64,000 nt of DNA from Helopsaltes ochotensis (lineage: Eukaryota; Chordata; Aves; Passeriformes; Locustellidae). Both the position numbers and the translations under genes were made by a program. Below the pieces are notes generated by a model. The model was given only the letters and a program-made list of their open reading frames with translations. It ran no database searches and was not told where the DNA came from. Shown piece after piece: positions 26,076 through 35,485 of this stretch. The stretch lies in contig VXBM01000555.1 in assembly GCA_013400155.1 (NCBI GenBank), positions 460,471-524,470 on the forward strand, given 5' to 3'. How positions within the stretch are numbered: the first letter of the stretch is position 1; every line of letters starts with the position of its first letter.

Positions 26076-27050
26076 GATTTAGATTTATTTCCACATTAAT
26101 TATTTTTTTTTTTTAAATTAGATTGCAATCTAGAAGTAATGTTTTGATTTATTACTAACATAATGTTACTAATATAGACAACAAGCCAAGATTTTTTGAC
26201 ATTTGAAGTGACTGATTATGCCTCATGCTCAGCTCTATCTTTTCATTGTTCTCTGTTACTTGATGTTTATCTTGGGTGTTCAAATGAAACAGTTCTTTAA
26301 TTAAAAAAAACCAAAATGTGATAGAGAACTTGCAGATTTCAGTGGCTTATTTTCTGCTAAAAACATGACTAAAATGGATTGACTTGTGCAGTCTTGAGAA
26401 AACAATCCAGATATTTTTGTCGCAGCTACATGTGTGTTCTGTTTGGGAGTCTGAGTGTTGGAAACATGAGGCAACCATTTTGTAAGTATACAGCACACTC
26501 TTACCACCATTTTGAAATGAAGGAATCAAGGAAAGAGACTGTGAAGTCTGAAGGATAAAATAGCCTTAAACCAAGCAATTTGGCAGGAACATTCAAGAGA
26601 ATAGATGCCTACTTCCTATGACAAAAGTATTTAACCACCTTAGAGATCTATATCTATCTGCCTATCTACCTATGTGTGTATATGTCTGTATACAAATGTG
26701 CAGTGGCTCTTACCACAAACAAATGGTTTTACACTGGAGGTCCTAAGGGCTTCTGCTATGAGGAAAAGCAAATACTTCTTTTTAATATATCTCCAAATCT
26801 TAAAACAGGTACTATAATATTGGTTCCTAATTTTTCTGGACTTTTATGGAGAAAAATATATTTTTAAATTGTGATTAGGAGTACTTGGGTATCTAAAGAT
26901 AGGCATAATTATCTTCTACATATCTGATATCTGTTAATGTCTAACACTACTATACATTTTCTCCTAGGTCAGTATTTCTTAGCTTCACTGAAGTCAAGAC
27001 ACTCATAATATTTGTCTGACTTTTTCTTTGGGAATTTCTTTGAAGTAAGT
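26076..27050. other. AT-rich non-coding stretch
   Basis: No gene is seen. A T-run lies at 26102-26115, and a decayed TATC/TATG-type tetranucleotide run at about 26650-26692. Confidence 0.6.
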
Positions 27051-27220
27051 AACCAAAAAAATCACCCCTGACCTAAAAACCCCAAACCAAACAAAAAATA
27101 ATCCCCCCCAAACCACCCCCCCAGCAAACAAACAAACAAACAAACCAACAAACCCCCGTGAATCCCAAAAAGCCCCCCCAAAACAACAACAACAACAACA
27201 AAAAACCCCTTTTTTTTCCC
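27051..27220. repeat. A/C-rich low-complexity tract
   Basis: Almost only A and C on the plus strand, made of C-runs separated by A-rich spacers, with a short (AAAC)n array at 27125-27144 and an (AAC)n array at about 27182-27200. Runs of seven C occur at 27103-27109, 27116-27122 and 27173-27179, with shorter runs at 27153-27157 and 27164-27166. On the minus strand these are G-runs. It may be a decayed simple repeat or the expanded A-rich tail of a retrosequence. Confidence 0.85.
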
Positions 27221-28799
27221 TAAAAAAGAAAAAATCCAGCTTCTGTGCTGCAGAGAAGATGATTTTTTTTTTTTCTCTGAGGCAAATCTCCTCTAAGATT
27301 TCTTTGTGTCACCTTGTTATTTCAGAAAGCTGACAACAATGCATTACAGTAATTGGGTTCTTCTGCTGGCACATTCTGACTCACCTGCATTTTTGGCAAG
27401 ACAAATATCATTATGTTAAATTGGAAGGATGATACCTGATGTCCCATTTGCAAAACCTCTTGCATATCTGTCCTGTTTGAAAATGTTGTCTTGGTATGAG
27501 CACTGTGAGCACTTTTCACTCTTCCACAAACTCTACTTGCATTGAATTTTTGTGGGCATTTCGTTGTTTTAAACAATTTTTTGAAAGAATTATGGAAGAG
27601 GAATATTCATGTCAAACGCAGTGCAAGTTAGTAACATACTGGCATTTTATGCTGTCTGTTGAAAAGTGTGTTCAGATACACTTCATTATTAATAGAGGGC
27701 AAAAATCCTGACATCTGGGTATTCCTTGAGCTGAAAAGAGTATCCCAACCAGTTTTTCTGGATGATGGCCGAACTGTTGAGCTAATTTGTCAATTATTTC
27801 CTGGATTGTGGAGATAACTAAACTGTCTGTAGTATATAACTTAAACAATCTCAGCATAGTCCTAGGGCTTTTATGATACACAGATTCTTTTTGGTGTGTG
27901 CATACTACCATCAGTGATTTTAAGAATTATGTGGCAACAATACAACAGTGTTCTCAGAACTGTATTTGTTTGGCTTCCATGTTGGGAATCCTGAAGTTAT
28001 TCATCATCAACAAAGATCATACCTCAGCTTTTTTTTGTATTTACCTGAGGCAAACATGGTGACAGTTTTGGTAAGTCATCTACTTTGTGAAGTAGACTTC
28101 CCCAGGAGGACAGACAATTTTCCTAACAGTGAAAATTGGTATTTATAACAACAGGATTTTTTTTTCTTAAACAAATCAGATCTCCATTTGTGTTGTGGGA
28201 AGTGTGAAACATACTGATATTTCAGCCAGTACAAGTAACTGATAACCCATCACTGCATTTGAAGATATGTCTGACAGGCACAAAGGGCAAAAACTGTTCA
28301 TATATGGAAACACAGCCATCACTTTCCCCTTTTTCATCTTTTAAGAATTGATTTCTATGGCAAGTTCTAAGTAAGTCCTACTCATGTATTTGTAATTAAT
28401 TACAAACATGCTGCCAGCAGTGTGTGGGGGGGGATGCTCGTCTCCAAGCAAAAACTGAGAGAAACTCTGAGATGTCTGGGGGCGTGTCTCGCAGGCAGAA
28501 GTGCTATGGGAGGAGTGTAGTGTGACCCTGAGGTTGTGATGTGTGTCCTGGCTTTTCTCCTGAGGCTCAAGCAAGTATCTGTGAAAGGTGCAGGCTGAGG
28601 CCAGGCACACCAGTGGCTGAGTCAGGGAGAAGCCTGTGTTGTACTGGTCAGGCTGAAGAAGAAACAAGGGAAGGCTTTTGTAACCAGCCCCTGATGGTTG
28701 ATGCTATTCTCAGTAATGTGCCACAGGTCCTGGTGGCCCACAGGAGCAGGACTCTGGCACACTCTCCCCTCTCCTGCATAGAAACCAGGATGAGATGAG
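27221..28799. other. Non-coding stretch with palindrome and G-run
   Basis: No gene is recognised. A perfect 18-bp palindrome containing TAATTAATTA lies at 28389-28406, and a run of eight G follows at about 28427-28434. Sequence from about 28540 to 28800 is richer in G and C and may be further, unrecognisable CR1 sequence leading into the next element. Confidence 0.5.
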
Positions 28800-29362
28800 A
28801 ATAAAAGCAGTGTGGCCAGCAGGTCAAGGGAGGTGATTTTCTCTGGTGAGACCCCACCTGGAACGCTGCATCCAGCTGTGAGGTCCCAGCACAGAAAAGA
28901 CATGGACCTGTTGGAGTGAGTCCAAAGGAGGCCACCAAGATGATGAGAGGGATGGAGCACCTTTACTTCAAAAAACACTGTAGGAATTGTGATTGTTTTG
29001 CCTGGAGAGGAGAAGATTTCAGAGCCTAGACTTTGAGTATGTCAAGTGAGTCTGCAGGAAAGATGGAAAGACACTATTTGCAAGGCCATGTAGTAACAGG
29101 ACAAAGGGCAATAATTTTAGACTGAAAGAGAGGGCAGGTTTAGATTAGATATTAAGACTTCTTTACTGTACAGGTGGTGAGGCATTGGCCCAGGTTGCCC
29201 AGAGAAGTTGAAGAAGTTCCATCCCTGGCAATATTCAAGGCCAGGCTGGATGGGGCTTTGAGCAACCTGGTCTAGTGGAAGGTGTTCCTCACCATGATAG
29301 GGGGATTGGAACTGGATGGTCTTCAAGGTACCTTCCAATCCAAAACATTCTTTGATTCTAGG
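28800..29362 (+). mobile_element. CR1 LINE 3' region with tail
   Basis: Collinear with the last part of CR1: 'gtgtggccagcaggtcaaggg' near 28810, 'accccacctggaacgctg', 'gaggccaccaagatgat', then the 3' UTR with 'ggcattggcccaggttgcccag', 'gaactggatggtcttcaagg' and the terminal octamer-like ATTCTTTGATTCTA at 29347-29360. It contains no catalytic RT sequence. Confidence 0.9.
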
Positions 29363-29559
29363 ATATCCTAACCCTTGCAGACACCAATGAGTAAGCTCTG
29401 GAAAGAGAAACCACACCCACAGCACACATTAGAAACCATAAAAAGAAATGAATGCTCATTATGAGTGCTCATTGTGAGTATCTCTGCAAAGGAGTACTGA
29501 CCCATTTGTCAGCCTGACAAGGATTCACCTGAAGTTTGCTGCTTTCTAGGTGCTATTGC

Positions 29560-29890
29560 TTGGGATGTGGTCACAGAGACCACAGCCTAGTAGAAACAGG
29601 GACTGTTATGCCTTGTTCTTCTCTCACGTAGGCATGAATGACACAGCAAACCAGGACTTGGGCAGAATCAAACAAGATGGCAAAGTCATAGGTGTATGAT
29701 TGAAAGGGATTAGCAATCAGGTTACCTGCTCTTCTCTTTACCAATAAGAGGAAAGAGTGTAGGCAGGAAATGTTGGAGCAGCAGCAGTCTGGGCACTTGA
29801 CTGTGCTTAGTGTGGTTGGCTACCAAGCAGCACTTCGCACAGTGTCCAGACTTGCTTTTCTCCCCTTGTAGAACAAGCCAAAAATCCTCT
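29560..29890 (+). mobile_element. CR1 5' fragment with ORF1 esterase-like remnant
   Basis: Translation around 29630-29700 gives a VGMNDTANQDLGRIKQDGK-like string. It corresponds to the GTND block of the esterase-like domain in the C-terminal half of CR1 ORF1, where families typically have H(I/V)GTNDT followed by a charged helix. The following sequence continues like the same region ('tgctcttctctttaccaat', then a G/A-rich stretch). The remnant is broken by stops. It lies on the same strand as the preceding CR1 tail but belongs to the opposite end of the element, so it is a separate or rearranged copy. Boundaries are approximate. Confidence 0.6.
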
Positions 29891-29914
29891 TGGAGCTTGC
29901 ATGTGATGGAACCA

Positions 29915-30620
29915 TGAACAAATTGGATTGGGCAGGGGTTTTGGCTCCTGAGACACCACCTGTTACTTATCTCCATTTGGATATTGAGCCATTGACTGCA
30001 GTATTTTCTTTTTGGCTGCTGCTGTCCAGCCAATTTCTAGTCCATGGAATAGTTCATACAGAAAATCCATATCTCTCCGGTTTATTGGCAAGGATGTTGT
30101 GTATAACTATATCAGAGGTCTGCAGAAGTCTAGGGAGATACTGTTGCTCTTGCCTTATCCAGCAACACAAGTCATCCTGTTGCAGATGGCATCTGGATTT
30201 GTCTGGCACAGTTTTCCACTCGTGAAGCCAAGATGGCTGACTCTTGTCATCTCCCTGTCTACCATATGCCTTGGCACAGCTTCCAAGAGGATCTGTTCCG
30301 TGATCTTACTGGGCTTAGGATATTTCTGAGGATCTCTATTTTACTCCTTTTAAAAATGAGTGCAATGTATCTCTATTTTTCAATCACAGGGCACTTCATC
30401 TGGCTGCCAGGACTACTCAAATATGCTTGAGAATGGCTAGGTATCTACATTAGCCATTTCCTTCAAGAACCTGAGGTGCTTCCTATTGAATCTTGTAGTC
30501 TTCTGTATGTTCCTCCAATGATCCTCTAGTAATGAAAAGGAATTAACTCCCCCAGTCTCCTGCCTTAAGCTTCAGGGACTTGAGAGTGTGGGAGGAGTAC
30601 CTGCCGAGGAAAACGGAGGC
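29915..30620 (-). mobile_element. CR1 LINE internal RT fragment, lacking its 3' end
   Basis: On the minus strand this is the RT region of CR1. In plus coordinates one reads the recognisable series 'atattgagccattgactgca', 'tccagccaatttctagtcca', 'tatctctccggtttattgg', 'ggatgttgtgtataac', 'tcgtgaagccaagatggctg', 'ttccaagaggatctgttccg' and 'gactactcaaatatgcttg'. Similarity fades after about 30620. CR1 copies normally lack the 5' end and keep the 3' end, but this one stops inside the RT region at its 3' side, so a deletion or rearrangement followed insertion. Confidence 0.85.
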
Positions 30621-32334
30621 TCTTGCTCTGTATTTGCAGCATCCTGTTTTCTCTTTCCCCTTCTTCTTCCTCCATACTCTGCTTGGTTAGCATCTGGTAA
30701 TCTGGATTGATTCAGGACACACATACTTTTCATTTTTTTTCTGTTTCTCTCCATTCCACGACTTCCCTTGCCCCCCCTATTAAGTTTTATGAGCTAGCCT
30801 TAGCCTTCAACTTCTTTCAGATCTGCTTGGATACAAGCTGCTTTTGTTCCTGGATTTGGGATAAGTAAATCCCGGATTTAACTAATGTTACTTCGTGCTG
30901 CTGAACACCTCAGTGATGTACAGTCTTTGTCTGCCGCAGTGCTGCCAGCTTTTGAAGCCTGGTTTCGTGGAATGTTGCAAAAATGTTATAAAGATGTTAA
31001 CCTTAACATATTTTTGATGTGATATCCAATAACAGAATGGAGATAGAATAGAAGTTCTTAAAGCCTTAGAATTTCAAAAATAAAGTTTTTGCACCCTCCT
31101 GGTGTTAGACTCTTGTTCATTTCTGTGATTCACAGTGAAATATTTTCTGTAGTGTATCAGTACTGTTTGCATTACTACAATCCTGTATATTTTCAGAGCA
31201 AATCTTCATGCTGTAAGTGTATCCATCATTTCTTCAATGCTGATGGTAATAACTAAATAAGATATAAACCCAATCTTGAAAGATTTCATCTTGAATTTAT
31301 AAGCTAATGCCATTTTATGATGCTTCTTTCTGCCACCTGCTACCACTTTTCAGTTGATGTAAAATCCTTCTACTTATTAGGACAAGCCAAATGTGTTGGG
31401 AGTTCCTTAGCAAAAGGATGTTAAGTGTCAAAAAGACAGAATTACAGTAGAGATCTTTATGCCTTTATCTGTGTATCTTTAACAGGCTTTTGATTTTTGT
31501 GGAGTGGCTGTTAATTGTACACTAGACACTGGGTGAATGTATAAAGCATAGTAAAAAGGCACACTGTCTAAAAAGCTGTTTTTGTCCTTAAGCATTGCAC
31601 CTTTTCACTGACAGGTCTTTTTTAAGCAGAAAGTTTAAATTTTGCTGTGATAAAAGACCTGAAGGGTCACAGCCAAAATTATCACTTGTATTTGGAATCC
31701 TTTTTATTTAGTCTGTTGTGAAGTCATTTATCTCAAAACCTTTGTTATAGACTTCTGATAGATTAAAAAGCAGTAAATAAGAGTTCAAGATGTATAAAAC
31801 CTGACAAAAAGAGAGATGCCTGTTAATATGAAATCCTCCCCAAGCTGTAAGTGATGCTGAAAGGCTGTTAAAAATTGCCAGTGTGAGTTATACTGTAATA
31901 TTTTACTGTGTTTTAAAGGCATGCAATTCAGGATATAATTACACATTTTATAAAGATGTGTCAAGGAGTATGCTGTGCCTGGTTAGCCACATCATTTCTG
32001 AGAAATTTTCTATTTTGTACTTACCATGGCTATATATTTGAACTTGGTTATGTTGCATGCTTTTAAAAGGAAACGGGTATATCTTTAAGGACCAAGTAAT
32101 AAATAATTTAAAAATTAAATTAAGTGGAATTCAGCTGAAATTTCGAGGAACTTTCTTTGCGTAAGACTGATAGGATCATCACACTCTACAAATCTCTTGG
32201 AAGGCTCAAGACTTTAGGTGGCACAGCATAAAGAATGTTAGGTGGAAAGTTTAAAGCAGGGGCAAAGATAGTTTGTTACTGGTGATAAACCCTAACAAAT
32301 ATACTTATTAAAATCTTGATACGATCATTCTATA
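30621..32334. other. AT-rich non-coding stretch
   Basis: The first 200 bases may still hold unrecognisable CR1 sequence. Beyond that no gene or repeat is seen. Confidence 0.55.
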
Positions 32335-32434
32335 CCAGTTGATGTGTTTGAGTGGACTTGGCAATGTGGGAGTAACAGTTTTAACTTGACGATCTGAAAT
32401 GTCTTTTCCAACTAAATTCTATGATTCTATGAAA
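32335..32434 (+). mobile_element. CR1 LINE 3' tail, about 100 bp
   Basis: A short CR1 terminus: 'gatgtgtttgagtggacttgg', 'acttgacgatctgaaatg', 'tcttttccaacta', then two octamers, ATTCTATGATTCTATG, at about 32416-32431. The octamers are better preserved here than in the other copies of this window. Confidence 0.85.
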
Positions 32435-35084
32435 TACTATAGATATCATATAAACTAGGCTGCAGAGTTATGAAATAATTACTTTAAATTTTAGGCAAAC
32501 TAGTTATGTAGCGAAGACAAATAAAACAGCAGTGTGGTCTTCTATAAAGGAATAAAATCCTAGTGAGTTAAATTGTATTACAACAAAAGAAGTTTGGGAG
32601 CTCACTAAAGTGTGGGTGACATGGTGCCTTTGAGCTTGAAACAACATTTGCTTATGTTATTTTTAGATCTACTCTTCCATTAGGGAAAAAAAAGGAAAAA
32701 ATAAAGAAGAGAAAAGTGGTACTGAAAGATAGGACACTCCTTCCTCTTCTTCCTTTATTTTTTAAAATAAAATGTGGGGTGGATGGAAGAACTCCTGATC
32801 CACCTTCATTTTCATATTGTAAATCAGTAGTAATAACATAATCATTTATTCAAAAAAACAAAAGAGGAAAAAAAAAAAAGGAATTTTTTTAATACTGATG
32901 ATACCTTTAAAAAAAGTTCTCTTCAAAAAAAAAAAATCTCTTTTTTTAATCTGCAGAGCGTGGTGGCTCTTTGTGAATGGTCAGACATGTTATTTGTATT
33001 TGGCAGTGATCCTGAAGTTCTGCAGAACAATACCACTCAAAACTTGGAGCTGTAAATAGCCTCCCAATTACATTTCTGATGAATACTGTTGTGACCAGGT
33101 GTTACATTAGGTTTGCACATTACTCTGCTAGGATCACTGTTTTAATGCTTTGAATCAGGACAGAATCTCAGACGTGATGGGGTAAAGTTTGGGAACTGGA
33201 TCCACCAGCACCAGCACTCTCAGTAATGGAGAAGCTCTGTTTGCCTGAAAGGATGAAGAATGTGTCCCGGAAACTTAGTGGAAAACTCTGAAAGCAATGT
33301 CAGGATTTAAAAATGGGAACCTGATTTTAAGGGCCTTTGCTGGAAGAAATAAATTTTTGATGCTACAGATTTGAGAGAATTTAATAAATACTGCTGAGTT
33401 AATTTCATTTTTTATGGTAATTCCTGAGATGAATAGTGCCTATCTTGGCTCTCAATGTAGACTAAATTTGCAGTATTTTCAGCTAGAAAAGCTTTTGGTC
33501 TACTACTGGGCAGCCTTTGCATGGAATCTATGAGAAAAGGTACAGTGAACACCCAAATGCTTTTTCTGAGTCACATCACCCAATCACCAAATCAAAGCAC
33601 CAAATGCTTTTGAGTCACATTTAAAGGTAATTTCTTTCTGGGGTATGTGTCTCTAAAGGATTGTGAGTTAAAGTAATTTCTTCGTATAATCATTATAATC
33701 CTGATCCACATGGTCTACAGTTGGAACCTACTGTTGGAACCAGTTGAACCCCTACAGGGTTTAGGGATTACATCTGAAATACTGCAAAAATTTTTTCAGT
33801 GAGCTAAATTTCGTAATGTTTGAGCTTTCAGTTCTTGTGTGTAGCTCATTCGTATCCATGAATAGAAAGAAAAAAAAATCAAGTGATTTCTTTACAACTG
33901 AGAAACGAATACCTAGATGGGAAGTATAACTAATGACAACAATGAAACACAGCATTGAATCAGAGTTATGAGCTGAAAACAGCAGCTGTATGAACTCAGA
34001 TTCAAAATAAGTTCTAGTATCATGCTTAGAATGAGGAAACCCAAAGTATTTTAACCACTTGCAGATGAGATGTAAGCCACAGAGAGGCTTATAATGCCCA
34101 AGTAGACATTGCCATTTTCCAGCCTTGGACTCCTCCCAAGGTTTTCCCTCTCTTTGAGTTTTGGAAGTTGTGATTCTTGAATCAATGAAGTTTCTTAACA
34201 AAAAAAATGGCCAGAAAAATTCACCCCTCTTGTGAAGAGGCATATAAATAGTGTTGGGAAATCTTCTTTTTTTTTCAACAACTGCAATTCTGCAATTGAA
34301 ATATTTTGATCCAATATGTCTCAATTTGTTCAACTGGAAGTGCGTGTGGGAATTGAGAGTAGCATAGTTCCATTAGCTAGAGGCACAGTGATTGTTGGCT
34401 GACTAGAGAATGCTTCTCCAGCAGCATTGGTCAACTGGTATTTCCTTAGCACTTGGTGGGGAGAGGTTTCATATTTTATAATTAATCATAGCGATGGGAT
34501 TTAAAGTAAAGTGTCTAATGCAAAGGTCATGTTTTCAGTACAGTAGTGGGTCTTTGGGATGTTTGTATTTTAGACTCAAGTAAAATCAAATTGCAGGAAC
34601 TGATCACTTGGATCATTATGATATAGAAATTTCAGTAGGTCTTTCCTGCCATGTTTAAAAGGAGCGTACTCTGAGAACTGAAAAGTACTAAAATATATTT
34701 AGTGGGCCAGAACAGGGCATGTGTTGTGATTTTTTTCAGTCAAGTAGCTTAGCTATGGGTATGCAGACTGGTATATAGTGTGTGGTTTTCTTTTTTAGGT
34801 AAGTTCACATAATTTTCACTAAGTTAATTGAGCTGGTGGTAGAGGCATCTTCTGTTCCTAAATCAGGAAGTTGTGACATTTTTGTTTCTTGAGTTCCCAA
34901 ATGAATTGGCATCTGAAAACTAATTTCAGCTTTATGGAAAAAAAATGTAGTGTGCCAAAATAAGCTTTCAGTCAAACAAGCTATATCATTCAGTCTGAAA
35001 CTAAATACAGCCATGGTCTGCAATTGACATTTTCCTGTGGGGCAAATGAAAAAAAAAGCCCTCACGTGAGATCCTGGAAAGTTG
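32435..35084. other. AT-rich non-coding stretch with A-runs
   Basis: Poly-A and A/G runs occur at about 32683-32715, 32852-32886 and 32924-32937. Two TGAGTCA words with shared flanks lie at 33567-33573 and 33611-33617. An open frame of 190 codons on the minus strand is listed separately. No gene is supported. Confidence 0.55.
33761..34333 (-). other. Longest unexplained open frame (190 codons), status uncertain
   Basis: This is the longest frame in the window that is not explained by the N gap or by CR1. The translation is rich in F, K, S, R and H, with a run of F where the DNA has a T/A tract (around residues 150-156). I see no signal peptide, clear membrane segment pattern or known domain, and no family comes to mind. 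It lies in AT-rich sequence with no obvious promoter, and I see no splice structure. The most likely reading is chance; a lineage-specific exon or an unrecognised transposon remnant is possible. It is recorded so that the frame is not lost, not as a gene call. Confidence 0.15.
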
Positions 35085-35485
35085 ATGGAATGGCTTTTAC
35101 TGTGGATGGCTCATCCTGGAGGTCATATCTAAGCATGTGGGAGATCAGGAGGTGGTGATCAGGAGTAGTCAGCATGGATTTGTTAAAGCAACCTGATTGC
35201 CTTCTATGGTGGGGCAACTGATAGATGGAGGGGAGAGCAATGGTTGTTGCCTACCTAGACTTCAACAAGGCTTTTGACACTGTCTCCCATGACACTATCA
35301 TAAACAAACTGAGGAAGTGCAGGCTGGACCAGTGGAGGGTGGAATGGGTTGATAAATCATGGAAAGGCAGAGCTCAGAGAGTAGTGATCAGTGGCACAGA
35401 TCTAGTGATCTAGTTGGAGGGGTGTCACTAGTGGCGTACTTCAAAGGTTGAAGTTTAGGCCAATATTGTAACATCTTTCAAGTGG
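35085..35485 (+). mobile_element. CR1 LINE internal RT fragment, no 3' end
   Basis: Sequence from the ORF2 RT region: 'aagcatgtgggagatcagg', 'gtcagcatggatttgttaa', 'gacttcaacaaggcttttgac', 'actgtctcccatgacac', 'ggcagagctcagagagtagt', and a faint 'ccaatattgtaacatcttt' at the end. Both ends are missing: no 5' ORF2 sequence, no 3' UTR and no octamers. As CR1 copies usually keep their 3' end, the downstream part was probably lost after insertion. Confidence 0.85.
35225..35413 (+). pseudogene. CR1 RT motif-A remnant
   Basis: The frame reads VAYLDFNKAFDTVSHD, the RT palm motif A with its first catalytic aspartate, followed by INKLRKCRLDQW and GRAQRVVISGT, which match the CR1 order of RT blocks. 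The frame then stops before the VPQG and catalytic F/YADD blocks. It is a well preserved but dead fragment of the surrounding CR1. Confidence 0.8.

Noticed and set aside
27051..27220. Regularly spaced C-runs that might suggest an array
   Set aside because: There is no conserved repeat/spacer architecture; it is low-complexity A/C sequence in a eukaryotic genome, not a CRISPR-like array.
29360..29915. Possible large hairpin between opposing CR1 pieces at 28.8-30.6 kb
   Set aside because: The plus and minus pieces come from different parts of the CR1 consensus, so they are not complementary and cannot form a long stem.
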